A DNA stretch of 64,000 nucleotides, taken from contig BCIX01000007.1 in the NCBI GenBank assembly GCA_001600095.1, positions 62,001 to 126,000 on the forward strand, in the 5' to 3' direction. This DNA is from Bullera alba. Lineage: Eukaryota > Basidiomycota > Tremellomycetes > Tremellales > Bulleraceae. The notes beneath the pieces were generated by a model. The model did no database searches. It saw only the letters and a list, made by a program, of their open reading frames with translations, and was not told the origin of the DNA. This document shows positions 10,593-22,969 of this stretch, in pieces (position 1 is the first letter of the stretch; every line of letters starts with the position of its first letter). The position numbers were made by a program, and so were the translations under genes.

Positions 10593-12906
10593 ATGAACAA
10601 CGCTCATCCCCAGAGCCACGGGCAGTCGCCTACTCTGCCCCACCCGTCGACATCCCCACCTCTGCCATCACTGCACAACCTGTCGATATCGCCCTACACC
10701 TCCCACGCGCTCGGCAGCGGCGGACTCGCACAGGGCGATTATCGCTTCAACGGGGTCTTTGGCCCTCCTGTCCCCGGCCAGCAGCAGCAAGGATGGAGTA
10801 GTCCCCCGAAGCGAAACTCGAGGATTGGTATCCCTCAGGTAGGTCATCACAGCGTTAGCTAAACTCCCTTGGAAATCGAGTCTGACTAGGATATAGACAT
10901 GGTATGACCCATCGCGAGATTCGCCAAATCCCCATTCGCAGCCATTCGAGCCTGCGGCGTATAGAAAAGACATTTCCCCACCAGCTCTATCCCCACCTTC
11001 GTCGACTAATTCCGGTCCGACATCGGCCTCGACAAACCCATACGCATACCACCAGCCTCACAACCCAGCCTACGACCCGAACCACTTTGGCTCGATGGCC
11101 CCGTCCCCACCACCCGGACCCGGAGGGATGAACGCGATGGGCAATATGGGTATTGTCGGTATGCCCTCTTTCGGACTTTCGAGCCCAAACTCTGCTCAGA
11201 GCCTCAATGGGTATTCGAGCGGTCTGCCCCCTTACTCGACACAATCGCTAGCTTCACTCCACGGACAATCCCGATCGCCAGATTGGTCACGACCCAGCAG
11301 CAACGTGTACGGCCAGATGCCGCTCGACGACGATGTGATTCCAACAGCAATTGTCATCAAGAACATTCCATTCGCCGTCGCTCGAGAACAGCTACTCGGA
11401 GTCATAGAGTCGTTGGGCGCTCCTCTGCCCTATGCCTTCAACTACCACCACGACAATGGCATCTTCCGCGGACTGGCCTTTGCCAACTTTCGCGCTCCGG
11501 ACGAAGCGGCTTCAGTGGTCGCCGCGTTGAATGGCTACGATGTGCAGGGAAGGAAACTCAGAGTCGAGTACAAAAAGGTTCTGCAGCCCGGGGAGAAGGA
11601 CAAGATTGAGAGGGAAAAGGCACTGAAGAGGATGAGGAGTATTCAATTCGACAACCCTTCTTCCTCGTCCTTGGTGTCTAGGGAGATGCCACCGCCATTG
11701 ACGATCCCACATCACTCTGGTCATTCCAACAACTCGAACCACAACCCCAACAACTTGACTGTCAACGTTGGCGCCCCCAGGAGCAATACGGCCTCGACCA
11801 ACGGACGGCTTTCGGCGGATATACCAGATCAATCACCACCTCACTCTGCCTCGTCTGCGACATCAGACAACCTCCCCTCGTCGCTCGACCTGAACGACCC
11901 GATCGCATTGGACATCTACTCCCGAGTGTTGGTCTTCAAAGAGGACAGGATGCGTGACGACCTCGCGTTTTCGAAAAACCTCACGCCGACCGAACGACGG
12001 ATCGTGCATCTCGTCGCGCAAAAGCTCGGTCTGAGCAGCTCGACCAAGGGCGCCGAGGGAGAGGTGAAATACGTCGTGGTGACCAGAGAGGCTATTCCAA
12101 GGACTGCCGCCAACGGAGCCTCTGGCGGAATTGGGGGTGTAGCTGGTGGTCGAGCTCCAGCGACTGCGAGTGCAACTTCCTCGTCATACCTCTCGCCCTA
12201 TGCCACTTCGTCCTCGACTGCCGAGTTGTCACCCTCGCTAAGGATCAAAAAGTCCATGCCGGACTTGCGGGGCTTCAACGGGCCTGTTGTGGCCAGAGAC
12301 CCTTCGCGCTCGTTGACGCCTCAGAGGTCGAGTGGGAATCTGAGGCTGGATGCCCAGTCTCGGGAATACGTCTCGATGGGCGCTGCCGGTGGTCGACGAG
12401 CCCACCACTCTCAGTCACAGCACTTCAACCAGCCCAACGGACCAAATGGGTACAATAGCCAAAATGGTGGAGGCTATGGCAACAGCAATGGCTCGTTCAA
12501 CTCGTACTTTGGATCCAGTCTCGACAATGCGCCTCCAGTTCCCGCCCTTCCGGCCTCGTATGCTGGATACCACGGCAGAGGGCATAGCCTATCGGCCGCC
12601 TCGTCTTCCAGTGTCAATCCCGCCTCGAGCCCCGACTCGAGCGAGATCTCCGGCCTCGGTCCCGCCGCGCCCCTCCGGAATCCACGGGGACCCCAAGGTG
12701 AGACCAGGGGATTCGGTGCCAACACCACGGCGACGGCGAATGGTTCTGCGGGAAATGCAGGCTCACAGGTCAATGGCCAGAGAAATGGATTGAGGTCTGG
12801 AACGATGAACCCCGGAGCGGGGGTCATGGGAGTGCGATTGAGCGAGGAGGATGAGAGCGAGGAGTTGATCGAGAGCCTGAGGACGAGAGAGTCGTTGGAT
12901 CTGTGA
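10593..12906 (+). CDS. PIN4/Cip-type RNA-binding protein (RRM + R3H)
   Basis: Two exons, 10593-10838 and 10897-12906, join in phase 0 to give 751 aa. A disordered N-terminus (Pro, Ser, Gly) is followed by an RRM at about residues 229-313, with RNP2 IVIKNI and RNP1 RGLAFANF and the helix VAREQLLGVIESLGAPLPYAF that is typical of yeast PIN4/MDT1 and fission yeast Cip1/Cip2. An R3H domain follows at about 413-480 (NLTPTERRIVHLVAQKLGL). The C-terminal third is low-complexity (Asn, Gly, Ser) and ends in an acidic SEEDESEELIESLRTRESLDL-like tail. Known relatives regulate mRNA stability and cell-cycle or stress responses in the cytoplasm; that role is inferred here. A 5'-UTR intron probably precedes the ATG. 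The call rests on the RRM type and the RRM-R3H order. Confidence 0.87.
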
Positions 12907-13664
12907 ACTCGAACGAAGAACCCCAATTGTAACAACCCTCACGATTGACGAAAATTGGACCCCACCCGCAATCGACATGAAACCATGAACCAATGATCAA
13001 ATGAAACCAAGCAACAATGACACCACAACCACAACCACGAATCGAAAAAGCGAAAGCGGCCTGCCATCAGAACGAGTTCAGTTTCCGGAATACAGACACG
13101 CGGATCGTCAAGGACAATGTATCCAAGTCGGGAGGACAGGGGCTAGAAGGATAGGGGAGGACCGCCATTTCACTACCATACATTTTGACTTGATAGCCAG
13201 ATCATTACCGTACGATGCCGGACGATAGGTTGCGAACGATTATATGAATACGTTGACGATCGCTATTGGCATCCTGTCCATGTTAGCTTTCAGTGAGCTC
13301 GATGAAGCTCGAGCATGACTTCGGCAATGGCAAGAGACGCTTGACCGTTGATCGTGGCGGCGGTGACATTGGGTACGAGTACAAACATGCATAGACAATC
13401 TGGTGTAGTTGTGCTTGGCAGGACAGATGATGGCGTTACGGTCGTGATTATATCTGGCTCGTCCGTCGCAGTCGAGGCGTCGAGCCAGTATAGGGGTATT
13501 ACTCAATCCTCTCTTCCGCACCCTCGAGTCTCGAGAATCGAGAGCGAGTGTTTCCATCACTATCGCCCCCGGCTCTGTCGACTCTTCCGCGTTTCCACTC
13601 TCTGTTCATTTGCCCTCCCCATGGTATGTGTTGAATGCGATGATGGACATCCTAATTGCTCCTG
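12907..13664. other. Convergent intergenic region
   Basis: This lies between the stop of the PIN4-type gene and the stop of the reverse-strand Ser-rich gene, and should hold both 3' ends. I see no gene, only chance ORFs and a CACAACCACAACCACAA simple run near 13023. Confidence 0.5.
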
Positions 13665-15347
13665 CTAAGCCGCCTGACTGACCCCAAACTCCCCTTGCCC
13701 CAGTCCAAGACCCGGCGAGTAATCCTCCTTGATAGTCTCGACATCCACGCTTCCACGCGGAGCATACCCTTCTGGAGGATTCGAGAGCGTGCTCGCCCGA
13801 CGATACAGTTGAGCCGTTGTATACCCATATCCCCCAAAATTGGCATACGGCGCAGATCCAATTCCATTCGTGCTCGAGTCTTCTGCTCGATTGGAGACCT
13901 TGCCCTGTGCCGAGAGGGAGAGTCGTTGTATGCGGGCGTGGTCGGGTGGTGGGGGTAATGACCCCCGGCGAGCGAGTAGCGACGGGGGTATAGGTACATT
14001 CTGGGCCTTTTGCGGGAAGAGCAATGATGATCGACGACCGGCCAGTCCGTTGGAGGCGAACATCGGGCCTTTCGGGGGAAAGGGGAATGTATGAGGGGCT
14101 GCGGGGTGGGTGTTGGAAGTCGTGAGGTCTGGAGATAGGATCGGTGGGAAAGCCGAGTTTGTCGAGGCAGAGTGTAAGATGGACGGACGACGTCCTTCAG
14201 CTGGGAGAGTGGTGATCGTCGAGCAGGTACTAGTACGCCGAGAGGCGAGGTCGTAAGGGGTGATCGTGGTCCCTGGGCCAATCGTCGATGTGTCCGAGTC
14301 ACCAGATTGATAGGCCTTGGTGAGCGGAGGTCGAGAGATGGTCAAAGGGGTGCTAGCGTGGTCCTTCATGCCATCTAGAGCTCCTTCACGCTGGCCAAGC
14401 GTCTGCTTCTGTCCAGAGAGGGGCGAACTGGGGACTGACACGCTCGGGGAGATTGCCGCCATTCGAGATCCACCGAGGTCTTCACGCGATATTATAGATG
14501 CACGGCGGTATGTCTGGCCCAAAGCGAGCGACTGCCTTCGATTCGGATTATGGTTCGGGTGCGTGCGGGGGTACTCTAGCCTCGGGTAGTCCTCTGATCG
14601 GTCGTAGGCGAGAGGGGGTAGTTGGCTGATTGTCATTGAGGATCTGCTGGAGGATTGGGATCCGGATCCTGCCCGATGATATCTCTCCCCAGAGCTGGAA
14701 AATGGGGAATGGGGATGAGCGCTGTTGCCGTAGGTAATGTCGTTTGAGCCCCTCCTGTCCGGGTACCCAGGTCGAGAATCCCTCCTGCCGATACCCTCCT
14801 TGGCATCTGCGCTGAATCGTCGCCCTCCGACGGGATAGTCGAATGGACCCAATTCGGCAGTCGGCGTAGAGGCCAATGCAGACGGACAAGTTCCAAATGA
14901 GAATCCTGCCAACGAGGTGGAGATCTCCTCTGAGCCTCTTCGCTCCGAGTGGTAGCCCGGATGAGCATGTTGGATGGGGGATGTATGATCCAATCCTGAG
15001 CCGGTCGAGGTGATTGGACTCTCCTCACTGGGGCCATTCATAGAGTATCCAAGGGCGAATACCCCACTCTCGCCTTCTCCGGACCTGCCGATTCCCTTTG
15101 GAGTCTCGTCCCCGGCGTCAGAGGCGGACGCGGACGAGCCGGAGCTCGAGGCGATAGCGGATTCGGGGTATTCGTACCCCGAGTGCGGGTATGAAATGCC
15201 CTCTTTGACGTCGAAAAGCGGAGTCACGGGCGGTCCAGATGAGGAACAGGTGGATGATCGCGGAGAGGCCAGGGTAGATGATGCCGAGGCGGATGTTGAG
15301 GATGAGGTGGAGGACCGCAGCTCGAGTCGGGCGCCGCGGGTGGACAT
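13665..15347 (-). CDS. Disordered Ser-rich protein with about eleven RRxS sites
   Basis: A single long exon encodes 560 aa from the ATG at 15347. The frame stays open 27 codons further upstream but lacks an ATG there; a TACAG acceptor and a GAG|GTGAGT donor at about 15535 suggest a 5'-UTR intron instead. No folded domain is recognised. Ser, Pro, Gly and Thr dominate throughout. Basophilic-kinase (PKA-like) sites of the form R-R-x-S/T recur along the protein: RRGS twice in the middle and once near the end, RRFS, RRDS, RRQS, RRAS twice, RRTS, RRPS, RRSS. That density suggests a regulated scaffold or signalling target of cAMP/PKA-type kinases. Function is otherwise unknown. The long uninterrupted frame with consistent codon use supports it being real. 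Confidence 0.72.
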   Translation of the reverse strand: MSTRGARLELRSSTSSSTSASASSTLASPRSSTCSSSGPPVTPLFDVKEGISYPHSGYEYPESAIASSSGSSASASDAGDETPKGIGRSGEGESGVFALGYSMNGPSEESPITSTGSGLDHTSPIQHAHPGYHSERRGSEEISTSLAGFSFGTCPSALASTPTAELGPFDYPVGGRRFSADAKEGIGRRDSRPGYPDRRGSNDITYGNSAHPHSPFSSSGERYHRAGSGSQSSSRSSMTISQLPPLAYDRSEDYPRLEYPRTHPNHNPNRRQSLALGQTYRRASIISREDLGGSRMAAISPSVSVPSSPLSGQKQTLGQREGALDGMKDHASTPLTISRPPLTKAYQSGDSDTSTIGPGTTITPYDLASRRTSTCSTITTLPAEGRRPSILHSASTNSAFPPILSPDLTTSNTHPAAPHTFPFPPKGPMFASNGLAGRRSSLLFPQKAQNVPIPPSLLARRGSLPPPPDHARIQRLSLSAQGKVSNRAEDSSTNGIGSAPYANFGGYGYTTAQLYRRASTLSNPPEGYAPRGSVDVETIKEDYSPGLGLGQGEFGVSQAA

Positions 15348-16426
15348 GGCGAGCTTAAGGCTGGATGAGTATGATGATGCCTTTGACGACAGTCCAGCTC
15401 TGGAGTCACGTATCAGCGCTGTAGGCAAAGGTGTTGCCGGAAGTATGGGACGGGAAGTGACACGCTAGGCCGCAAATAGCTCGAGCGGTGTTCGCAGTCC
15501 TGTGTAGTGCAGGCTCGGAGACGCGGCGACTCACCTCTGTGCCCTATACTCCCAGCGGCTGCTCGCGTCACTTTCGAGGGTCGAGAGTCGAGAGTCCACT
15601 CCTCGCAGCTGCAATAGGTCGCTCCCCGGCGTACACCCTCGTCTGAGACGAGTTATTGCGACAAGGTGAGAGCAAAGTCGACAGTCGAGATCTCGAGATC
15701 TCGGTCGCGTTGTGAATTTGTGAATTTGTGCAATGCGCTAATTGACCACAATGTCGATCGCCGGAGGAACTCCCCTCGAATGTCGAGATACCGTACTGCA
15801 CGGCCGTTTCGACCCGTGTTGAGCTGTTTCGATGATCACTACCACCGTACCACCGTGACCTCGATTGAGGATGAAGCGAACAACTGACAACGCCTCGATG
15901 CACCACCGACATCACCCAGCATCCCAGTGTCAGCAACTGCGACGACGCCCAGTGGGACTTTTTTCCTCAGGCACCACCGGGCGTAGGACACCTTTCTGGC
16001 CTCGGGCGAGCCGCCTTGTGAGGGCGCGAGCTGGTTCTGGACCATGGCCGGAACGATCATTCGGGCCAGGCGCGTGGGGAGAGGGCGGCAGGAGACAGGG
16101 CGATCTTCCAGGAACACGCTGGAACACGGCTACAGGCACGCCGAGGCACGGTCAGGGATCTGCACGAGTTGAATTTTAAACTCGGTCCAGAACAGCGGGA
16201 TCAACCTACACGTGGGCAACATCCAGTGAGTGGCGACGGAGATCGCTCCGAGTCCGCGCCGGTTGACTCACCTCCCGTCCGGCTCACTCGTGAGTCGCGC
16301 TTGACTTTGGGACATTAGATTGACTTTGCTTTCTCTTCTTCGGGTCATCCTCGACAAAGATCACCATACCTAGGATATCATCACTGGGCCTGTGTTCATA
16401 CATAACATAACACACGCTCACTCACG
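15348..16426. other. Divergent promoter between Ser-rich gene and bZIP gene
   Basis: This holds the probable 5'-UTR exon and intron of the reverse-strand gene (15348-15600), a perfect 18-bp palindrome at 15686-15703, and the upstream region of the bZIP gene. No separate coding sequence is supported. Confidence 0.5.
15686..15703. promoter_or_regulatory. Perfect 18-bp palindrome, period 8
   Basis: CGAGATCTCGAGATCTCG equals its own reverse complement and is also an 8-bp unit (CGAGATCT) repeated 2.25 times. It sits between two divergent genes. Dimeric binding site or cruciform are both possible; no factor is recognised. Confidence 0.5.
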
Positions 16427-17731
16427 ATGCCAAGGGCGCTAGGGCCAGCCGACTCGTGAGTCCACTCCTGCCACCCAGGCTCCCACTGCAGTACTAACCC
16501 CCGCTAGGTTCAACTCGTCCGGGGCGACTATTGTCCCCGACAGATCGGCCAGATCGTCAAGACGCAAGGAGAGCAATTCGCATAATGTCTCGTCGCTGTC
16601 GTCGGCGAGGGTGCTCATGCCCCAGGACACGCTGGGGAGAGAGCTAGACGAGGCAATGGCTTCTAGTCAGGAGAGCAGGAATAGTCAGGAATGGGACATC
16701 ATGGCCGCGGTGAGTCAGTATGCTTCTGTGTTTGGAATGTTTGCCGAGTGAGGTCTTCTGTGGTCGGATGAGTATCGGCCACAGGTGTCCTGGTCTAGAG
16801 AGCAGGTGACGAAGGCGGACGTCAGGCCGAATCAAACTCTTCCATACAGCGTGTTCAGAACGTCTCCACAGCACTGCTCTTATTACTCATCTCTCTGATA
16901 TAATAACTGAGAGATAGCGTGCTGATCGACTATGCAGCTGGACCAGTTCACTCGCAACCCAAACGAGCCATCCCGACAACCCAGCCTCACCTTTCCCGAC
17001 AACACCGACTTTCACGCTCTGCTCTCCCCACCCACCGCCGCCACCTCCACTCTCCCCCAAACTCAACCATACTTCAACCCCTTGCTGTCAAACTATCCCG
17101 ACCCCACTCTTCTCGCACAAAGCTCCCGCCCATCTTCCGTCCACAGCCATCGCTCCTCCATCTCCGGCTCAGAATTCTCCTACACCACCACCGAAGTCGA
17201 CGAAGACGACGCCATGGACGGGGTCCTCGACTCCCACAAGGCTGGACCTTCATTCCCCGGTAAATGGGAGATGAGGGATGATTCCACGTCTCCCTACCCC
17301 ACTCCAGGACCTTCGGACGGCGTATCACCGGACACAGTCCCGGGGAGCGTAGCGGGTCCATGGGCAAAAGCGGCTGGTGAGGCAGAAACGCCCGAACAGA
17401 GGAAACAGCGTCTCGAGCGTGAGTACCACTACACCCCTTCAAGCATGAGCTTACCAGAGTCACTCTAGACCGCCGGTCGATCAACAGAAAGTCGGCGCAG
17501 AAACACCGTTTGAGACGGAAGGAGGAGTTGGAGACGCTTAGTCGAAAAGTCGCCGAGAAGGACGTCCAGATTACTCGCCTGCAGCAAGACCTCGCGGTAG
17601 CCAATGCCAAGATCAACCAGTTGGTGTCTTTTATCAAACTCGGCATGGAGAATTCCAGTGGGGGCGGAAAGAGCGCAAGTCAGGGCGACGGTGCGGGAAG
17701 GGGCAAGAATGGGCATGAGGCGAAGAGGTGA
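16427..17731 (+). CDS. bZIP transcription factor
   Basis: Four exons, 16427-16455, 16508-16709, 16938-17418 and 17469-17731, join in phase to 324 aa. All borders are GT..AG. Residues about 1-235 are Ser/Thr/Pro-rich and disordered. A basic region then reads HRRSINRKSAQKHRLRRK, with the N-x7-R signature of bZIP DNA-contacting helices (N-R-K-S-A-Q-K-H-R), and runs into a leucine-zipper-like coiled coil (LETLSRKVAEKDVQITRLQQ, then INQLV heptads). It should act as a nuclear dimeric activator or repressor. The basic region is split from the N-terminal half by the last intron. The third exon has a cluster of TP/SP sites. Subfamily and targets cannot be told from the sequence. Confidence 0.85.
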
Positions 17732-18953
17732 AGCAGGGTGAACATTAGAGCTTGAGGTGAGTGTCTGAAGGGTAATCACTGCGATGGTTGCTGATACTCG
17801 ACTGTTGAGTAGAAAACGATTTGTGCGATAGACGATAATGGCATAGAGCCTTGTTACTTGAAATACGCTGGACCGCTTGGTGTACGACTCATCGAGAACG
17901 ACATGTGTATAGACCCCAAATCGAATACGATTCATCCTTGGACCGGCATCGACCTAGCGATCTCCTACAAGACTTTGACGTGGATGACCGTTCAAACCCC
18001 GACCCGATCACTCCTCGCAGGCAGCACTTCGCCCTTTTTCACCGAATTCAGTTCATCAGTCTACTCGAACAACACCTGATCAAAGCCAATCCCTTTCACC
18101 CTTATCGACCATAGCCTAGCCTATCCGTTAGCTGGTGTCTTGCGCGGACTCGGTCACTTTGGCTCCTCGACTGGTTTTCCGGCCGCTTTGGCATGATTTC
18201 GATCCACGTACAATCTGATCTGGTCGTCTACCATCGTCTCCACCATGTCGCCTCAAGCACTGCAGTGTCTTGTGCAGTCACGCAGTGCGGATCGACATGA
18301 CAATGACTACCCACAGGTCTCTACCTCCACTGGTGGTGTTGACCTTCACGCCCGTCTGGACAACAATCGCCAAGACTCGTACCCCGCATCATCGTCAAAT
18401 GGGTCGGATCACTCTCAACGGCTATTTATACTTGCCACACATCCGCTTGGTCAATTTGGTGCTCGATTCTTCGAGAATGGTGATTGAGGTTTCAACTGTC
18501 AAGACGGGAGGGCAGGACAATGATTGTCGTCTGCGGGGATAGCTCGACGTAGCTGAAGAAGCTCGCGAATCGCTCAAATATGGGACCCGACCTTGTTGAC
18601 CATGTGGCTCTCCGATCGTACTTTACGTCAGATGCATCACTGTACGTGTACATCATATCCACTGTACTCGCACTGAATTCATCGCCGACTCAAAGACACT
18701 CACGAGAGCTGTAATCGGACGTTACTAAAATGAAGCTGAAGAGTCGATCGAGTTCCGGATCCGAAGGGTCATCCAGGCAGGATTGAAATACCTCAAGGCA
18801 TCATGCGCTGTAAGTGTATATATAAGAAGTAAGAGCGTGGGATCCGTACGGTCAGAATCTATCTCCACTCGTCGCGATCCTGCACCTGTAACTCGTGAAG
18901 TTCTCTCACCTTCTCACTCGTCAATCCCCAACTGCACACTGCAGTGACCCACG
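17732..18953. other. Intergenic upstream of kinase-like copy 2
   Basis: Only short unsupported ORFs are present. A TATATAAGAAG TATA-like box lies at about 18819-18830, roughly 125 bp upstream of the ATG at 18954, and is the probable promoter of copy 2. Confidence 0.5.
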
Positions 18954-20672
18954 ATGACCGAGCCGAAGCCCGACAATGGACACCCCCTGGCAGCAACACC
19001 TTCCACGCAACTACGATCTCCCGCTTGGATCGTCGAATGGGAATGCGCTCGAGAGAGGTTCCTTGAGGACCAAATGCGCGCACTTGAACAAGTTGCTCGC
19101 CGTTGCCTTCCGATTTGTCACATCAATCCCAGCATCAAAGTACACGTCGAGCATCTGACGGTCAATTACCGCAGCGACGGAACCGCGACAAAGCATGCTT
19201 TCAAAGTCACTGTACAGGACAAGCAATATCACTTCAGCGTGAAGAAGGATGCGGGAAATGGTCATGACATCTCCACCCAGATCGCGGCGATGGACTGTGT
19301 ACGTCGAAGCGTGAGTCAGTGTGTCAGGCCCGAGTCATTCACGCTCCGAGATGGACCACATTTCGCGATGCTGCAAGCATACTGACAGCACACTTAGACT
19401 GACGTCTTCCAAGTGCCAAATGTCATCGCCTACGACGCGTCCGACGACAATGAGCTGGGACGATCTTGGATCGCGAGAGAGTACATCCCTGGCGAGAAAT
19501 TATGCGATCGATGGAGTGCATTGTCCATGGAACAGAAGCAGTCGATCACTCGGGATTTAGCTCGATACCTCGCTCAGCTGTATCACATCCGGTTCGACAA
19601 GATCGGTAGCCTGGTGTACGACAGCAACCGAACGGCCCTACGAGAGTCTCCTACAAGATCCAATCCCTAGCTCGACTGGTGGTGTGCCCTTTGGTTGTGG
19701 TTCACCTGGTCATGCTGTGCGATCGTCAACTTGGTCACCTCGTCTCCAAGTCCACAGCGACACCGTACGACTCCTCCATTGCTGGGCAACAATATAGTCG
19801 TGGGCAAGGACCGGTCCATCACTTATCCTGGACTTGCCATCGGCCCATTCGACAACGCCCGTGACTGGCTCTCATCGCGCTTGCAGCAGACCATTCGCAA
19901 CAACTTGGCTCTCGCGGAGAATGATGTCAACTATGTCATCGAGTCCAGCAGTATCATCTCCGAGTCGATCAGGTGGACCGAGTATCTACGCCAGCGACCC
20001 AGTGTAGGACGCAGAGAGAGGTTCACCACTCTCTACCACCATATCAGAGAGTCATCCGTCATCATCTCCGACGATGGACAACTCGCTGGACTGCTCAACT
20101 GGGACAGAATCTCCGTTTGCCCAATATGGGCGTCGACCGCCATCCCCGATCCATTGGTCTCCTCCGACAGCGAGATGATGATGACTTTTGAGGAGTTTAT
20201 CGAGTCGCAGTCGAGCCAGATGGTGTTGCCTCCAGCAGACCACGCCGCAATCTTGGAAGCCTACGCCGAATCGACTACTCATCTAGCCATGACGGGATCC
20301 AGTGTCGACGATCCCAGTCAGTGGCCGCATCAGCATTACCCTTATCGAATCAGCGATTACATTCGCCTTTCTTGGAAGCAGCTGGAGACGTACGAGAAGA
20401 CGCGAATGCGAGACGTCTTCCTCAACACTATGGGTGATTTAGCACCGGACTGGGTCACTGTACACTCGAGACGGAAGATGGATACGGCAATAGCGATCAG
20501 AGTGAGAGACCTGGTCAATGGCTCAGTACGCTACTTGAGCCACTTCAAGGAAGAATTCCAGTATCCCCAACCTGATTGGCCAGACAATTTGTCCGAGGCG
20601 TCCTGGCCAAGCGACCAAGACACCGTGTACGATCACGACAACGGCGGCTCCGACGTTGACGACGATCGATAG
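18954..20672 (+). pseudogene. APH-like pseudokinase family copy 2, one in-frame stop
   Basis: Exon 1 is 18954-19310 and exon 2 19398-20672, with the phase-0 intron at the position shared by the family (after MDCVRRS, before TDVFQVP). The N-lobe, RSWIAREYIPGE, LARYLAQLYHIRFDKIGSL, GNNIVVGKD, FTTLYHHIRESSVIIS, LLNWDRISVCP and the SEASWPSDQDTVYD tail are all intact. A single TAG at 19668-19670 interrupts the frame just before the Trp-rich insert; the frame is unchanged on both sides. The stop aligns with a Trp of copy 6 (YWLELW versus P-stop-LDWW), so a TGG-to-TAG change is likely. An unannotated phase-0 intron (GTGTAC at about 19613 to CCCTAG at 19670) would also remove it, but that segment is coding in other copies. 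In the loop the catalytic Asp is His, and the metal-binding Asp is Asn. Confidence 0.72.
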
Positions 20673-21395
20673 GTAGAGATCTGTAGAGATGTATGTATAG
20701 GATATCCGACTGCGCCGTAATCTTCTCTTGATGCATGATCGATCGTTTGGAGAACATCATAGGAAGGGAGTGACCCAAATCACCCAATGCCTCGCCCTCA
20801 CATATAACTCACCCCCGGCCGGTGCTGCGTGCAGATTCGGTCACTCCATTTCACGTTTCTTGATCGGGTTCTTCAGCTATCGGGCATGGTACTGCTCAAG
20901 CACTTGGGATTATCGCCTGCCATCGCTTCACCGTGTGGCCGCAAGTCAAGTCTTCGAGAAGTGAGAGCAACTCGCAAGTTGCTCGCAAGTGAAGCAGTCG
21001 AGCAGGAGCTCTGAGAGTCTGAGAGCCTCTGAGCTCTGATCGTCCAACTCGACTGACCCGCGTGAAATTGCTTCCGTCTTGTCAACACCGCCAAGCGAAA
21101 GTGATCGACAGCCGGCTCCTTTCACCTCCTTTCACTGACCTTTGCATCACCTCACAGCCCGAACAGTCTCCTCATTAGCCATCATCCACCCCGTGTGCGC
21201 GTATGTCCGGTGTTGACTGCTCTTGGGTATAGAAAGTGTTGATGGACGCCAAGTGGTCGTCTATTCACCATCGTCCAAAGTGTACCTCGCTCAGAAATCA
21301 ACATCGCACTACTCAGTACAGCAATCTTGCCAAGTTTGGAGTGTATCTGAAGATATTCGCTACCCTCAACAACAGTCTCCACAACATCTCCGGAC
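20673..21395. other. Intergenic upstream of the surface-protein gene
   Basis: No gene is supported. Around 20960-21040 there are local direct repeats (CTCGCAAGT twice, GAGAGTCTGAGAGCCTCTGAG). The right part is presumably the promoter of the gene at 21396. Confidence 0.45.
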
Positions 21396-22969
21396 ATGTC
21401 CCTCAACGTCACCATTGACGACTTTGACCCGCTGATCGCCTATGGCGACTACGCGGCATGGTCTACGCCTGATCCATCTCAGAACCCGACCTTCTGGAAC
21501 GTCTCGACCGAGGTATCCGGCGTTCCATGGCATCAGGGTGGGTACCGGGCTCACAGGGTCAGAGTGGATGAGCTGATGGAGACATTTTAGCCACTTATCA
21601 TCTGGCCAAAGCCGGTGCGACGGCATACCTCAATTTCACTGGTGAGTCGCTTATCCCAGTACCCTCATTTCATACCACTATGACATTGCTCTCATTCTGG
21701 TCGGATCCTTTGTATCCGGGCGGCTCGCTGATCAATCCCGCTACAGGCCCCTCGGTGTGGATCTACGGGTCGACCGGCTCGTCATCGAATTACACCATTG
21801 GTATCGACCCCGACCTGCCTCAACCCTTTTCGCAGGACTACACGACGTCCATACCGTCCGATATCAGGGGCCTGCTATACTCCAGCGATCAACTCACCGA
21901 CTCTGCGCACCGACTCCAAATCACAAACAACGCCGGGGACGATGGATTGAGGCTGGACTTGGTGGTCATAGGCCAGCAGCTCGGCGCGGAGGGGTGAGTG
22001 ACTCGGTGATCCTAGGGCTGGGACGTGGGAAGTCTTCGAGGAATCGGACTTGCGAGGGATCGAACACTTTCAAACCTCTGTTCCACCCGGGTCTGAATGT
22101 GACCTTGCACATTGCTAACTCGATTCCCAGCGCGACTCTGACAAACACTACTGTCCAGGACAACTCCCCCGATATCACCTACTCTGGCAGCTGGACCGAG
22201 CAGAGCGGACCCAACTTCTCCGGCGGGACCTCGCACTACACCCAAGGCCCGGGCAATGCCTTCGAGTACAGCTTCACGGGTGAGCACAGACCTTTCTTTC
22301 ACACTCATATAGCCTTTGACCCTTCTCTGCGAATGACTTGACACATCGAATGAAAGCTGACTATCCCAGGCTCCGCGATATACATCTACGGCGACCAGGT
22401 GAACGATCACGGCCCATATTCGATCTACCTCAACGGCTCGACTACGCCCTACGCGACATACACCGGTCGATCGGGCTGCGGCTCGTCTACCTACGAAAAG
22501 ACTTGTGAGAAGCTACACGGGCTGATTGGTTTCGTGGGTGGATTGCCCGAAGGCAGACATACCATCAAGCTCGAGAACCAGGGTCCCGCAGAGGGTGACA
22601 GGACCTATGTCGGTGGGTGCCGATTCTGTGGGTATTCGAGTGTGAGCTGATGGTTTAGACTTTGATTACCTCGAATACACCACGCCGAGCCAGTATCGAA
22701 TGCTCAATAGTGTACAATCACATCAATGTCCTTTTGTCACTTGTGACTCTGTCGCCGGACCGAGCGGCAGTGGTGCGGCTCCCAGCGGGACTGCTTCCGC
22801 CGGCACAGGCGTATCTGGCTCGTCGGGGTCGACGCCCTCGCCCTCGGGGTCTGGAGCTGCAGGTGCACCCTCGCCAACGGGCGCCGCGGCCGGAGGACCA
22901 GATGTGGGCTCGGGCTTGCTTGGCCTTGTGCTGGGATTGTGGGTCTTGAAGCGAGTTTGGCAGTTCTAG
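21396..22969 (+). CDS. Putative GPI-type fungal surface protein with repeated beta-rich module
   Basis: At least seven exons: 21396-21537, 21591-21641, 21747-21992, 22131-22279, 22370-22612, a short one around 22660-22690, and a final one ending at 22969. Two similar beta-rich modules are visible; each has a gas-trap-like core around VWIYGSTGS (first) and IYIYGDQVNDHGPYSIYLNGS (second), a pattern common in basidiomycete extracellular or single-pass proteins. Many N-x-S/T sequons are present. The C-terminus is a Ser/Gly/Ala/Pro-rich stalk followed by a hydrophobic run (GLLGLVLGLWVLKRVWQF) that could be a GPI-attachment signal or a membrane anchor. No clear signal peptide precedes MSLNVTIDDFDP, so an upstream exon may be missing from my model. 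Ligand unknown. Confidence 0.65.

Noticed and set aside
12474..12935. Reverse-strand ORF of 153 aa inside the PIN4-type gene
   Set aside because: Shadow of the GC-rich low-complexity C-terminus of the forward gene; no start context or homology.
17732..18953. A further kinase-like relic upstream of copy 2
   Set aside because: I searched the translated frames for family motifs (KIGSL, HPI, WPSD) and found none.
19613..19670. Intron that would remove the stop in kinase-like copy 2
   Set aside because: GT..AG borders exist in phase 0, but this segment is coding in every other copy and the donor GTGTAC is weak. Kept only as an alternative.
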